Below, piece by piece: positions 35,150 through 45,740 of a DNA stretch of 64,000 nt. Source of the DNA: Pantoea endophytica (GTDB lineage Bacteria > Pseudomonadota > Gammaproteobacteria > Enterobacterales > Enterobacteriaceae); contig NZ_PJRT01000005.1 of assembly GCF_002858935.1 (NCBI RefSeq), positions 558,001 through 622,000 on the forward strand, in the 5' to 3' direction. The notes beneath the pieces were generated by a model. It did no database searches, was not told where the DNA came from, and was given only the letters and a program-made list of their open reading frames with translations. The position numbers were made by a program, and so were the translations under genes. Position 1 is the stretch's first letter, and each line of letters opens with the position of its first letter.

Positions 35150-36463
35150 TTATGGCGTGGCGAACTGCGGCAGCCACGGCTTGTTTAGGGTCAGCACTTC
35201 GTCAAGCAAAGCTTCGGCGGTCGCGACATCACCGACTAACGGATTGCCGAGCAGCGCCAGCAGCGCTTGCTCACGATCGCCATGCACTGCGGCTTCGATA
35301 GTCAGGCGTTCAAACGCTTTGATCTGCTGCGTCAGACCATTCATCAGCGGCGGCAACTCACCAAACGCCAACGGATGCGCGCCTTGCGCATCAACCAGAC
35401 AGTTCACCTCCACCACCGCGTCATCCGGCAGGCCATGAATCGCGCCATTGTTGCGACAGTTCACCACCAGATTTTTGCCGCTGTTATTGTGAATTGCGCT
35501 GATCAGCTCAACCGCCACTTCGGAGTAATACGCGCCGCCACGGAAACTCAGCTGCTCGGGTTTGTGCGCCAGATGCGGGTCGGCATACAGCGCGAACAGT
35601 TCCGCTTCCACTTTCATCACCTGCTCCGCGCGCGTGCCTTCATGACCGTTTTGCGCTTTCTCCTGCTCTTCGGCCAGCATCTGCGGCGTTTGCCAGTAAT
35701 AACGGTGATACGGGCACGGAATCGCCTTGAGCGCGCGCAGGAACTGCGGCGACCACGGCATATCTTTGATGTTGTTCATGGTGAGCGATTGGCCGTCGCA
35801 CAGTTGCTCGATCACCTGCGCGGTCACATCCTCGCCCCGGCACGTCACCTGATGCACCCACACCAGATGATTGAGCCCGGCGAAGCGCAGCTGCACGTCA
35901 TCCCAGGGCGCGTCGAGCATGCCAGCAATCATGTGATGCATATTCACCGGCACATTGCACAGCCCGATGATTTTCGCCTTGCTATAGCGCGACACCGCCT
36001 CCGTCACAATTCCCGCCGGATTAGTGAAGTTGATGATGAAGGCGTCCGGTGCCAGTTCCTCGACTTTGCGCGCTACCTTGAGCATCACCGGAATGGTGCG
36101 CAACGCTTTGGCAAAGCCGCCAACGCCAGTGGTTTCCTGGCCGAGCCGACCATATTTCAGCCCGAGGCGCTCATCCGCCGCGCGCGCGGCCAACAATCCC
36201 ACACGCAGCTGCGTCAGAACAAAACGAGCACCGCGAATCGCGTCATCCAGCTCAAAATGGACGCTAACTTTTACCTGCTCCAGCCCGTTTTGCTGCAGCA
36301 TGCGGCGAGTAAGATCGGCGATGACATTAACCTTTTCACGCCCTTGCTCGATATCCACCAGCGCCAGTTCCGTCACCGGCAGCTGCGCATAGCGATTGAT
36401 GATCCCTTCCACCAGCTCCGGTGAATAGCTGCTGCCACCACCAATAATTGCGATCTTAAGCAT
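35150..36463 (-). CDS. 6-phospho-glycosidase, glycoside hydrolase family 4
   Basis: A 437-residue NAD- and Mn-dependent GH4 enzyme: N-terminal Rossmann motif IAIIGGGSSYSPELVEG, INFTNPAG, the Cys/His metal site in CNVPVNM and GLNHLVWVHQ, and RGGAYYSEVA. Relatives (ChbF, LicH) hydrolyse phosphorylated beta-glucosides. The longest frame begins at 36499, but AGGAGG lies five bases before the ATG at 36463, which also gives the canonical N-terminus. It overlaps the EIIA gene by eight bases. Confidence 0.92.
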   Translation of the reverse strand: MLKIAIIGGGSSYSPELVEGIINRYAQLPVTELALVDIEQGREKVNVIADLTRRMLQQNGLEQVKVSVHFELDDAIRGARFVLTQLRVGLLAARAADERLGLKYGRLGQETTGVGGFAKALRTIPVMLKVARKVEELAPDAFIINFTNPAGIVTEAVSRYSKAKIIGLCNVPVNMHHMIAGMLDAPWDDVQLRFAGLNHLVWVHQVTCRGEDVTAQVIEQLCDGQSLTMNNIKDMPWSPQFLRALKAIPCPYHRYYWQTPQMLAEEQEKAQNGHEGTRAEQVMKVEAELFALYADPHLAHKPEQLSFRGGAYYSEVAVELISAIHNNSGKNLVVNCRNNGAIHGLPDDAVVEVNCLVDAQGAHPLAFGELPPLMNGLTQQIKAFERLTIEAAVHGDREQALLALLGNPLVGDVATAEALLDEVLTLNKPWLPQFATP

Positions 36464-36797
36464 CTGTGCCTCCTGCCGCTGTGCGGCGATAGAGTTCAAT
36501 GATTTCGCCAGCCAAATCCTGAATCAGCATGGCGTTCATAAGATGATCCTGGGCGTGCACCAGAATCAGCGTGACCGGCAACTTACCGCTGCCTTCATCC
36601 AGACCAATCAGCGCGGTCTGCTGCTGGTGCGCAGCGCTGATGCTTTCGCCTGCCGCCGCCAGCTGTTGCTGCGCCTCGCTGAAGCGCCCTTCTCGTGCCA
36701 GTCGTAGCGCGCTGATGGCCGCGCTGCGGGCTGCGCCGGCCTGCACCAGCAACAGCATAATTTCCTCTTCAAACTCGATAGCCACGATTTCAGACAT
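36456..36797 (-). CDS. PTS EIIA component, Lac/Cel family
   Basis: A 113-residue three-helix EIIA. The phosphorylated His is H81 in VHAQDHLM, aligned with H89 of E. coli ChbA. GGGGGA precedes the ATG at 36797, so this start is chosen over the longer frame from 36818. It transfers phosphate from HPr to EIIB of the same operon. Confidence 0.9.
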   Translation of the reverse strand: MSEIVAIEFEEEIMLLLVQAGAARSAAISALRLAREGRFSEAQQQLAAAGESISAAHQQQTALIGLDEGSGKLPVTLILVHAQDHLMNAMLIQDLAGEIIELYRRTAAGGTDA

Positions 36798-36856
36798 GCA
36801 GAATCCCCCACAGCACAACGCCGTGTAATGTCAGTTGGATGGGTTAAAAAGGACGT

Positions 36857-37162
36857 TTAAGAAGCGTGTAAGGCCAGCGCTTTATCGAGCACCTGTTCGC
36901 CACGCATCATGCCGTAATCCATCATGTCGATGACGGCGACAGATTTGCCTTGCGGCGCGGCAATAGCGCTAAGACGGGCTGCTTCGAACTGCACCTGCGG
37001 GCCAAGCAGAACCACATCGGCATCTGGCAGAATGCGTTCGAATTCCGCCACCGGCACGGCTTTAATGTCAATCTCCAGACCGCGCCCTGCAGCGGCATGC
37101 TGCATTTTGCTCACCAGCATGCTGGTTGACATGCCTGCAGCACAGCAAAGTACGATGCGCAT
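36857..37162 (-). CDS. PTS EIIB component, Lac/Cel family
   Basis: A 101-residue EIIB with the P-loop Cys at position 7 (CAAGMSTSMLVSKM), matching C10 of ChbB; an extra Cys precedes it. DVVLLGPQVQ is also conserved. It is the first gene of the four-gene PTS operon (EIIB, EIIA, GH4, EIIC), divergent from the RpiR-type regulator. Confidence 0.92.
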   Translation of the reverse strand: MRIVLCCAAGMSTSMLVSKMQHAAAGRGLEIDIKAVPVAEFERILPDADVVLLGPQVQFEAARLSAIAAPQGKSVAVIDMMDYGMMRGEQVLDKALALHAS

Positions 37163-37295
37163 AATTTCTTCTCCTGTGATTTGTCCCGGTCATTTAAGAC
37201 CTGTCTCAGAGACGCTGTAAAGTGGTTGCGGGCAGAGGATTTTCTGATGGATAGATAATTTATTGATACAAGTCAGATGGATACGATTAAAATCG

Positions 37296-37416
37296 TCATG
37301 AAAATATTTTTCATGAGTGTGATCTTAACCGTAATTTAACAGTAAAAAGCCCAACAAACGGCGCTAACACCCCGCGATGAGATGAAAAAAAACTCAACAT
37401 GAAAAATAATTTCATG
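37296..37416. promoter_or_regulatory. Two operators between the PTS operon and rpiR-like gene
   Basis: Two palindromes share the form CATGAAA-N5-TTTCATG. The first is at 37296-37316, with perfect 9-base arms TCATGAAAA / TTTTCATGA. The second is at 37398-37416 with 7-base arms. GAAA/TTTC half sites are typical of RpiR/MurR-family operators. Placement in the 291-base divergent gap suggests control of both units. Confidence 0.75.
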
Positions 37417-37453
37417 CATGATGGACCTTCGCTACTGAGGATGTGATGAGCTA

Positions 37454-38401
37454 ATGGATATTGTCTGGCAATTACGACAGCAGTCGGAGCGCGCGGATGC
37501 GCAGGAATCGAGGCTGGCGCGTTTTATTCTGGCGAACCTGCACGCCAATGTACACGTCACCATGGAGAGTCTGGCTACACAGGCTGGTGTGAGTCCGGAT
37601 GTGCTAAGACGCTTTGCCACCTCGGCGGGCTGTCAGGATCTCGATGATTTTCTCCATCAGGTGCGGAAAGCCGGTCAGCAGCAGGATGTTGAATTTATTG
37701 ATGTCATCCGCCAGCGGCAATCGTCGCTGAGTCAGCAGGAGAAACGCGTTGCCGAAGCGATTCTCAGCGACACTGCTTTTGCCGCTTCCGCCACCATCGA
37801 GCAACTTGCCGGCCGCGCAGAAGTCAGCGCCGCCACCATCACCCGCTTTGCGCGTTCGCTGGGTTGCGAAGATATCCGCGATTTGCGTATGCGGCTGGCG
37901 CGCGCGCCACAGAGACAACCCCCTCACGCGATTGCGCCGATTGAGGCTATTACTCAAGCGTTAACCCAGCAATATGGTCAAGCGGAAGCGGCGACCTGGC
38001 AACGTGCCGCAGAGCTGTTGCGTAAAGCCCGAAGCGTACTGCTGATTGGCGCATCGGGGCTGCAAACTACGCTGGTGGCGGACGTCCATCAGCGCCTGCA
38101 AAACGCCGGACTGGCCAGCGCGTGGATTCAGGATGACAACCTGCTGAGCATGACGCTGAGCCGTTTGCAACCGGACGATCTGTTGTTGATTCTCGCGCCT
38201 GATACGGTTAACAGCCACGTGCTTAGCGCAGTACACCATGCGCACATTCAAAAAACGCCGGTGATTGCGCTTTGTGCGAAGACATTAGATCTCGCCAATC
38301 AGGCCGATATCTGGCTGCCGCTGCCGGAAGCGCAACACGCGCGCCGTTACGGCATTTTGTTTGCGCTGGATCGGCTGGAGTCAGCATTAACTGTTCTCTA
38401 A
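37454..38401 (+). CDS. RpiR-type regulator with two tandem HTH domains and a SIS domain
   Basis: A 315-residue protein. Residues about 15-70 form one RpiR-like HTH_6 domain (SRLARFILANLHANVHVTME split as SRLARFILANL and SLATQAGVSPDVLRRFA), and residues about 92-150 form a second, better conserved one (QEKRVAEAILSD, AEVSAATITRFARSLGC). The C-terminal 165-315 is a SIS sugar-phosphate-binding domain, with ARSVLLIGASGLQTTL. Ordinary RpiR proteins have one HTH domain at similar total length. It is divergent from the PTS operon and should respond to the phospho-sugar it produces. Confidence 0.85.
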   Translation: MDIVWQLRQQSERADAQESRLARFILANLHANVHVTMESLATQAGVSPDVLRRFATSAGCQDLDDFLHQVRKAGQQQDVEFIDVIRQRQSSLSQQEKRVAEAILSDTAFAASATIEQLAGRAEVSAATITRFARSLGCEDIRDLRMRLARAPQRQPPHAIAPIEAITQALTQQYGQAEAATWQRAAELLRKARSVLLIGASGLQTTLVADVHQRLQNAGLASAWIQDDNLLSMTLSRLQPDDLLLILAPDTVNSHVLSAVHHAHIQKTPVIALCAKTLDLANQADIWLPLPEAQHARRYGILFALDRLESALTVL

Positions 38402-38424
38402 GTAAATCTCCAACATCCTTAGAT

Positions 38425-38460
38425 TTGCAAAAGTAAAACGATCGGTTTACTTTTTAAGGA
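38425..38460 (+). promoter_or_regulatory. tetR-like promoter with nested palindrome, possibly leaderless
   Basis: Arms AAAAGTAAA (38429-38437) and TTTACTTTT (38446-38454) are perfect, and the centre ACGATCGG is symmetric except its outer pair. It overlaps a candidate promoter TTGCAA (38425-38430) and TACTTT (38448-38453) with 17-base spacing. Transcription would then begin at about the ATG at 38460. The palindrome is a likely TetR operator. Confidence 0.6.
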
Positions 38461-39002
38461 TGAAAAAGAAACTCGATATCATCAATGCCGCCGAGCGGCT
38501 GTTCTATCTCAACGGCTTTCACGCCATCAGCACCGATCGCATTTGCAGCGAGGCGAATGTCTCGACGCGCACCTTGTATCGCTATTTCCCCTCGCGTGAA
38601 GCGCTAACGGCCGCGGTGCTGGAGGCGCGACAGGATCGTTTCTTCGCCGCGTTGCAATCGCCGGACCATCCGCAAGCGGTCAGCCACACGTTCGATGCGA
38701 TGGCCGACTGGATGCAACAATACGGCAACAATGGCTGTTTGTTTCTCAAGGCATGGGGCGAATACGCCGGAGAAGATGCCGCGTTAGCTGAACAGGCGCT
38801 GGCTTACCGCCACAAGATGCGCGATTACATTGCACGCGCCATTCAGCAGGCGCTCGGCAAGCAGCATGTCGCGCTAGCGGATGCGGTTTGGCTGCTGTTT
38901 GAAGGTGTGCTGACTTCCGCGCTGATCATCGGCGCGGCGCAGGCGTGCGAAGCCGGTAAAAACGCCGCGCTGCAGCTTATCGCGTTCAGTGAACAGACAT
39001 GA
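38460..39002 (+). CDS. TetR-family repressor
   Basis: A 180-residue TetR protein: HTH at residues about 8-50 (AERLFYLNGFHAISTDRICS, with VSTRTLYRYFPSREAL) and a helical ligand domain similar to those in the TetR_C_33-like group. Only AAGG directly abuts the start codon, and the promoter sits so close that the mRNA may be leaderless. It overlaps the MFS gene as ATGA and probably represses the pair. Confidence 0.88.
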   Translation: MKKKLDIINAAERLFYLNGFHAISTDRICSEANVSTRTLYRYFPSREALTAAVLEARQDRFFAALQSPDHPQAVSHTFDAMADWMQQYGNNGCLFLKAWGEYAGEDAALAEQALAYRHKMRDYIARAIQQALGKQHVALADAVWLLFEGVLTSALIIGAAQACEAGKNAALQLIAFSEQT

Positions 39003-40111
39003 AGGGTACGGCGCTCGGCATCACCGGATTTGCACTTATCGCGGTGACCTACGGTATGGCGCGTTTCGCCTGGGGCTTGATGATGCCCGAGGTGATGCAC
39101 GACATCCCCTTTACCCGGCGCGTTTCTGGCGTGCTTTCGGCCTGTAGCTTTGCCGCTTACTGTGTGGCGGTGTTGATCGCGCCGATGATGACCGCCCGCG
39201 CCGGGCCGCGATTTCCTGCTGCGGTTGCCGCGCTGTGTGCCGCGTTGGGTTTGTTGATCATCGCGAGCGCGGTATCGCCGTGGATGCTCGGCGTGGGATT
39301 GTTTATCGCCGGTATGAGCGCCGGTCTCGCCTCGCCTGCGTTAGCGAGCGCCGTCAGCCAGCGTATTGAGGCTGAGCAACAGCCGCAGATGAACACGGTT
39401 ATCAATGCCGGAACTAGCATGGGCATTATGTTGTCAGTGCCAATTTTGTACTGGCTGCCCGGCGGCTGGCGCATCGCCTGTGCGGTTTTTGCCGCGCTGG
39501 CGATGATCTGCCTGGTGCCGATTTGGCGCCAGCTACCCAATCACAATGAAAACGCTCAACGTGAATCCTGGTTAAGCCACCTGCGGCAGCGTTCGCTGCA
39601 GCGCCTTATCTTCATTGCACTGTTCAGCGGCGTCGCCAGCGCGGCTTGGTGGAGCTTCGGCCCGGATCTGCTGCATCGCATTCACGTCAGCGACCGCATG
39701 GTTAGCCTGTTGTGGCTCATCGCTGGCGCAGCAGGCATTATCGGCGCGCTCACCGGCCCGATGGCGAAATGGATGGGGATGAAGCGGGTTTATTGGCTGT
39801 CGCAATGCTGCCTTGCCGTGCCCTTATTGCTACTGGCGTTCAGCCATCACTATTCAGCCTGGCTGTTTCCCGCCGTGGCGCTGGGTGGCGCGGCGTATGT
39901 TACGCTCTCGGGCGTGTTGCTGGTGTGGGGCGCAGAAGCAACCAACAATGCCCCCGCCGTTGGCGTAGGCATCTTGTTCTTTGTGTTGGCGGCGGGTCAG
40001 GTGATGGGATCGCTGCTGTTTGGACAACTCTATATGCTGGCAGGCGCGTCAACCGCATTAACGCTGTTTGCCGCGCTGCCGTTGCTGATGATGTTTGTTA
40101 TTCGTCGTTAA
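38999..40111 (+). CDS. MFS transporter, YbfB/YjiJ-like
   Basis: A 370-residue protein with about eleven to twelve hydrophobic segments. The opening TGFALIAVTYGMARFAWGLMMP is shared with YbfB/YjiJ-type MFS transporters (only TYGMARFAWG needs citing). It overlaps the TetR gene by four bases, so it is probably the regulated efflux pump or importer. Substrate unknown. Confidence 0.82.
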   Translation: MKGTALGITGFALIAVTYGMARFAWGLMMPEVMHDIPFTRRVSGVLSACSFAAYCVAVLIAPMMTARAGPRFPAAVAALCAALGLLIIASAVSPWMLGVGLFIAGMSAGLASPALASAVSQRIEAEQQPQMNTVINAGTSMGIMLSVPILYWLPGGWRIACAVFAALAMICLVPIWRQLPNHNENAQRESWLSHLRQRSLQRLIFIALFSGVASAAWWSFGPDLLHRIHVSDRMVSLLWLIAGAAGIIGALTGPMAKWMGMKRVYWLSQCCLAVPLLLLAFSHHYSAWLFPAVALGGAAYVTLSGVLLVWGAEATNNAPAVGVGILFFVLAAGQVMGSLLFGQLYMLAGASTALTLFAALPLLMMFVIRR

Positions 40112-40238
40112 ACGGATCTTTTTTGTCGTCTTCACTGTCATCGCGCGTTCTGGGGATCTCACCGTGTTCGCTGGGATTGTCCTTGGCGGGATGCTTTTCA
40201 TCATTTACATCGCGTTTATCTTTAGGGTGATTGCTCAT
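40098..40238 (-). CDS. Tiny hydrophilic protein, 46 residues
   Basis: A frame of 46 codons (MSNHPKDKRDVNDEKHPAKD at the start, DDKKDPFNDE at the end) with AAAGGAG seven bases before the ATG. It is made almost only of charged residues, Asn and Pro, and is probably disordered. Similar short proteins are common in enterobacterial genomes without known function. Its 3' end overlaps the MFS gene on the other strand by 14 bases. Confidence 0.6.
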   Translation of the reverse strand: MSNHPKDKRDVNDEKHPAKDNPSEHGEIPRTRDDSEDDKKDPFNDE

Positions 40239-40303
40239 CTGAAGCTCCTTTATTGATCACCCATTAAGTGTAGTTGATGGGGCGAGGAGTTCGCCCCATA
40301 CGC

Positions 40304-41539
<1,236 letters not shown>

Positions 41540-41553
41540 TTACAGGTAGGCGC

Positions 41554-42438
41554 ATGACACGACCCTATATTCCCCTAAACGCGCTTAGAGCCTTTGAAGC
41601 CGCTGCACGTCATCTAAGTTTTACTAATGCGGCGATTGAGCTGCACGTAACCCATGCAGCCGTGAGCCAGCAGGTAAAATCGCTGGAGCAGCAGCTCGGT
41701 TGCCAGCTGTTTGTGCGGGTCTCGCGCGGATTGATGCTAACCACAGAAGGCGAAAGCCTGTTGCCCGTGCTCAACGACTCTTTCGATCGGATTGCCGATA
41801 CGCTGGATCGTTTCTCATCCGGTCAAATGCGCGAAAAATTGAAAGTTGGTGTGGTGGGAAGCTTTGCCACCGGCTTGCTGTTGCCGCGCTTAGAGGATTT
41901 TAACCGCCGTTATCCGCACATTGAGCTGCAACTCTCCACCCACAACAATCGCGTCGATCCGGCTGCCGAAGGCCACGATTACACCATTCGCTTTGGTAGC
42001 GGCGCCTGGCACGGCACCGAGGCGCAGTGTATTTGTCCTGCACCGTTATCACCGCTGTGTAATCCGGCCATTGCCCGGCAGTTGCAACAGCCTGCAGACG
42101 TGCACAAATTTACCCTGCTGCGCTCGTTCCGCCGTGATGAGTGGAGCCAATGGCTGCAAAGCATGAACGAACATGCGCCATCGCCTGCGCATCCGGTGAT
42201 GATTTTTGACTCGTCGCTGACGATGATTGAAGCGGCGTTGTTAGGTGCGGGGATTGCGCTGGCACCGGTGAGGATTTTCAATCACCTGCTGCAAAGTGAG
42301 AAGCTGGTGCGCCCTTTCGCCGCTGAAATCGATCTCGGCGGCTATTGGTTAACGCGTTTGCAATCGCGGCACGAAAGCGCCGCGATGACCGCGTTTTCTG
42401 GCTGGTTGATGAATACCTTTTTGCCCGGTGCGCACTAA
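41554..42438 (+). CDS. ampR: AmpR, LysR-type regulator of ampC
   Basis: A 294-residue LysR protein that follows known AmpR sequences closely: PLNALRAFEAAARHLSFTNA for the HTH start, QLFVRVSRGLMLTTEGE, LSTHNNRVDPAAEG and GAWHGTEAQ in the effector domain, and WLTRLQSR near the end. AmpR senses muropeptides: UDP-MurNAc-pentapeptide keeps it inactive and anhydro-muropeptides activate ampC. Its divergent position next to ampC supports the name. Confidence 0.93.
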   Translation: MTRPYIPLNALRAFEAAARHLSFTNAAIELHVTHAAVSQQVKSLEQQLGCQLFVRVSRGLMLTTEGESLLPVLNDSFDRIADTLDRFSSGQMREKLKVGVVGSFATGLLLPRLEDFNRRYPHIELQLSTHNNRVDPAAEGHDYTIRFGSGAWHGTEAQCICPAPLSPLCNPAIARQLQQPADVHKFTLLRSFRRDEWSQWLQSMNEHAPSPAHPVMIFDSSLTMIEAALLGAGIALAPVRIFNHLLQSEKLVRPFAAEIDLGGYWLTRLQSRHESAAMTAFSGWLMNTFLPGAH

Positions 42439-42546
42439 TTAAACGAACACGTGATTTATAGCGCGAGAGCGCAGGCCGGAGTCACTTTTGGTCCGGTGGT
42501 CCTCGCGCCGCAGCAGATGTGTCAGCGCCCGCACGTAAGCCAGGCC

Positions 42547-43929
42547 TTACGCTATTTGTTTCGCCTTCGCCAGCGTGCGCGCAAGAAGTGCTGAGTACAG
42601 CGGCTTGCCGCCGAAGAACTGCGCGGCCAGCGTTGCGCCGAGACAGGTAATGATCATCGGCAAAATTAGCTGATAATTGTTGGTCATCTCCAGCACCAGC
42701 ACAATGCCGGTCAGCGGCGCGCGCACCGACGCCGCAAACAGCGCGCCCATTCCGGCCACGGCAAAGGTTGCCGGCTCCAGATGTAAACCCGGCAGCCACT
42801 GCATGCAGAGCTGGCCGAAGCAGGTGCCGAGCAGCGTGCCTAGCGTCAGCATCGGGGCGAAAATACCGCCTGGCGCGCCGGAAGAGAAACAGCAGACAGT
42901 GATGAGCGTGCGCAGTGCGAAGAGCAGAAACAAGGCCAGCGCGCTATAGCTACCGCTGGAGAAATCGGGGATCAGGGCAATCCCGCCGTTGATGGCTTGT
43001 GGCAGCACCAGGCCAATCACGCCGCACGCGCCAGCCAGTAAACTTCCCCACATCACCCAAGGTGCCACGCGACCTTGGTGCAAACGCTGAAACTGATCCT
43101 GCGCGAGGAAAATGAAGCGATTAAATGCCACGCCGCAGCCACCGAATAACACGCCTAATACCAGATAAAGCCACAGCGTATTGGTTGGCGCATCCTGCAA
43201 CTGACCAATATTGATGATCGCCTCATTACCATTACACACGCGGAAAACAATGCTGGAGACGATAACGCCAACAAACACCGCTTTGATGGAAATCAGGCTG
43301 TAACGAAACTGCGGACGCATCTCTTCAATAATAAACAGGATGCCCGCCAGCGGCGCATTGAAGGCAGCCGATAAACCGGCGGCAGCGCCGGTTGCCAGCA
43401 ACGTGTGGCGAGATTCAGAAGATTTAACGCGGAACAAATCGACACACATGCCGCCGATATTGCCACCCAGTTGCACGGTTGGCCCTTCGCGACCCAACAC
43501 CATGCCTGAACCTAACGCGCCCATGCCACCAATGAATTTCACTGGTAGTACGCGCCACCAGCGCACCGGTCGGAGCTCTTCCAGCGCGCCTTCGATTTCA
43601 GGAATACCCGATCCGCCCGCTTCTGGCGCGTAACGTCGCACCAGGAAATAGCCAATAGCGCCTAATAATGCCGAAAGGAAAAACGCACCGATTATTTTCA
43701 CCAGCAGATTGTCACCGGCATCCGCCAGCCAGCTCAATCGCGTCTGCCCCACAAAATTCACCGCTTTATCAAAGGCCACGCCAACCAAACCGGTTAGCAC
43801 ACCGACCAGCGCAGCCAGCAGTAATAGTGCAACGGGCGTTTTGTCGCGGCGTAATAGTTTCTGCATCAATAAGAAGCGCCCAGCACGTAAAACCGTTTTG
43901 GGCTCTGCGGAGTGATGATGAGCAGACAT
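42547..43929 (-). CDS. clcA: ClC-family H+/Cl- antiporter
   Basis: A 460-residue membrane protein very close to E. coli ClcA. Visible are [13 protein letters not shown] (selectivity Ser), [14 protein letters not shown] (gating Glu), [12 protein letters not shown] (internal proton Glu) and [16 protein letters not shown] (anion-binding Tyr). In E. coli it exchanges chloride for protons and supports acid resistance. It is a single gene. Confidence 0.93.
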   Translation of the reverse strand: MSAHHHSAEPKTVLRAGRFLLMQKLLRRDKTPVALLLLAALVGVLTGLVGVAFDKAVNFVGQTRLSWLADAGDNLLVKIIGAFFLSALLGAIGYFLVRRYAPEAGGSGIPEIEGALEELRPVRWWRVLPVKFIGGMGALGSGMVLGREGPTVQLGGNIGGMCVDLFRVKSSESRHTLLATGAAAGLSAAFNAPLAGILFIIEEMRPQFRYSLISIKAVFVGVIVSSIVFRVCNGNEAIINIGQLQDAPTNTLWLYLVLGVLFGGCGVAFNRFIFLAQDQFQRLHQGRVAPWVMWGSLLAGACGVIGLVLPQAINGGIALIPDFSSGSYSALALFLLFALRTLITVCCFSSGAPGGIFAPMLTLGTLLGTCFGQLCMQWLPGLHLEPATFAVAGMGALFAASVRAPLTGIVLVLEMTNNYQLILPMIITCLGATLAAQFFGGKPLYSALLARTLAKAKQIA

Positions 43930-44095
43930 GCAAATCCCTCTGTATTCAGAACAGTGTTCAAACGTTAGTTTGAAAAAAGAGGGATTAGCATACTGAGAAT
44001 GAAGTGATTTTTAACCCAGGAATTCGCAAGCGGATTTTTCAGGATCGAAAAGGTTGGACATTTTTAGCCGATGCATCAACCTCTTCTACGGGGAA

Positions 44096-44572
44096 TTAAT
44101 CCTGCTCTTCAGCAATCAGCGTCAGTTTTTCATCAGTGGCTTTTTCTTCTTCCAGCGTTTCGCCCAGTAACCTGGCGGCATCCTGATAATCCAGCTTCAG
44201 GGCTAAGGCGCGCAAGGTGCCGTAGGTGGCGATCTCATAGTGCTCAACTTTCTGTGCGGCACCGATCAGTCCAGCATCGCAAACCGGCCCTTTTTCTACT
44301 TCATCGATAATTTCCTGCGCCTCTTCGGCCAGACCTTCCAGCGCATGGCATTTCATTCGTTTGATCTGCACGCCATCCGTGAGCTCAACCAGTTGATCAA
44401 TACGTTCAATTTGTCCGCGCGTTTCTTCGAGGTGCTGTTTAAAAGCCGCAACCAGATTAGGATCAGAGGCTGCGCGAATCATTTTTGGTAACGCTTTGGT
44501 GATCTGTTTTTCTGCGCTGTAAATATCAGAGAGATCATGCACAAACAGATCTTGCAGTGTTTTAATCGTCAT
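44096..44572 (-). CDS. yciF: YciF-like ferritin-fold stress protein (DUF892)
   Basis: A 158-residue four-helix protein matching E. coli YciF along its length: TLQDLFVHDLSDIYSAEKQ, HLEETRGQIERIDQ, KRMKCHALEGL and AAQKVEHYEIATYGTL. The Glu/His residues fit a di-iron ferritin-like site. YciF is induced by osmotic and general stress, and its function is not settled. The usual yciE partner is not adjacent. Confidence 0.92.
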   Translation of the reverse strand: MTIKTLQDLFVHDLSDIYSAEKQITKALPKMIRAASDPNLVAAFKQHLEETRGQIERIDQLVELTDGVQIKRMKCHALEGLAEEAQEIIDEVEKGPVCDAGLIGAAQKVEHYEIATYGTLRALALKLDYQDAARLLGETLEEEKATDEKLTLIAEEQD

Positions 44573-44767
44573 AATATGGCCTTTTAGTAGAATAGAATAT
44601 CAGGTAGGTAAAAACGTGGGCGAGAGTGAATAAGTAATTACGCCGGCACATAAGCCTGACTTAATCCTGGCGGACAATAGACAATTCACAAGCGAAGCCT
44701 GAAAATAAACTCGCCGCATTGTTTAAATCATTGCCAGACTTAAACCAGGTCAATCGGAGAGAACATA

Positions 44768-45040
44768 ATGAAAAAGCCAGGGCCGCCAGATCTCAACGGC
44801 GAAATTATTCACGAACGCAGATTAATGCCGCTCGGATTAATTTCTCTGTATGAAGTTACCTTCAACAATGGCACATATGCCGTTATGCGTTTGGATAAAA
44901 CTCAACCCTTTCATCAGGGTGCCGTTTTTAAACGTGTTAATGACTGCTGGTATTGTGATGAACAACTGATACATCCTTACGCTTTTCAGTTTGTCGATCA
45001 GGCTGAAGCGCAACGGTCATTTATCGAATATGAGCGATAA
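44768..45040 (+). CDS. Hypothetical protein, 90 residues
   Basis: No family is recognised. The protein looks like a small beta-rich fold (LISLYEVTFNNGTYAVMRLD) with two nearby Cys (CWYCDE) and no signal peptide. GGAGAG lies six bases before the ATG. It converges with the small gene pair at 45058-45469. Confidence 0.6.
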   Translation: MKKPGPPDLNGEIIHERRLMPLGLISLYEVTFNNGTYAVMRLDKTQPFHQGAVFKRVNDCWYCDEQLIHPYAFQFVDQAEAQRSFIEYER

Positions 45041-45057
45041 TATTATCTTGTGCTCTT

Positions 45058-45303
45058 TCATATCGGCGAGTGAAACGCAGCGAGTTGGTCCGGTTGCGCT
45101 GGCGGCAATGACATCCAGAAATTCACCTCCATGCTGGTTTCATATTCCGCATGCGCTTCAAGGAAAATATGCTCGCCGCTGCGCGATTGCCCGCCATAAA
45201 GCCAGCCGCCCTGCACCTCACCATTTTCAAATTGCACGATGCACTCCTGCTTGTAGCCGGGCGCTTGTTCATTTACATCAATCCATTCAAGAATATGGCG
45301 CAT
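45058..45303 (-). CDS. DUF551-like small protein
   Basis: An 81-residue protein. The pattern EWIDVNEQAPGYKQECIVQF, WLYGG and FWMSLPPAQP resembles DUF551, known mainly from phages and enterobacteria, though the match is loose. AGGAG lies eight bases before the ATG at 45303, overlapping the stop of the upstream zinc-ribbon gene, so the two form an operon. Confidence 0.6.
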   Translation of the reverse strand: MRHILEWIDVNEQAPGYKQECIVQFENGEVQGGWLYGGQSRSGEHIFLEAHAEYETSMEVNFWMSLPPAQPDQLAAFHSPI

Positions 45304-45307
45304 TCGC

Positions 45308-45469
45308 TTACTCCTCGGCAATAAACAGTGATTTACAGTGCGGGCACAACATAGCCTGTCCGCGCGCTTGCTTTAAGGAAGATTGTGGGCAAAACTTTTT
45401 ACAGACTGGACACTGAGTTTTGACTTCCCGGCGTGATAAGCTTTCTAAAAATTGATTTAACCAGCTCAT
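45308..45469 (-). CDS. Small zinc-ribbon protein, 53 residues
   Basis: A 53-codon frame with two CxxC pairs: C20-P-V-C23 and C42-P-H-C45, with a further Cys at 27. This is a classic zinc ribbon. GGAAAT precedes the ATG at 45469. Its stop at 45308-45310 lies four bases before the next gene's start. It might bind nucleic acid or a protein partner; function is unknown. Confidence 0.65.
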   Translation of the reverse strand: MSWLNQFLESLSRREVKTQCPVCKKFCPQSSLKQARGQAMLCPHCKSLFIAEE

Positions 45470-45740
45470 AATTTATTTCCTTTTTCCGTTAACTGATTCT
45501 AACACACCTGATTATTTTCATTGCCACTCACACTTGACAACCACGTTAAAGATCCTCAACCCCATCATTACGTTCAGTTAAATGTTCTAAATTAACTTTT
45601 ATTTTATAAACCAACCGTAAGATCGATTTGGCACTATACTCAAAACAGACAAATATTTTCCCTCGCCCTCTCTTATACCGTCAACTTTCCTGTTGATAGT
45701 GCTGACTTTTATAATCCATTGGATTTTTTGCGACGCCATT

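Noticed and set aside
35267..36424. 385-codon plus-strand frame opposite the GH4 gene
   Set aside because: Antisense to a gene with complete GH4 motifs; composition is that of a shadow frame.
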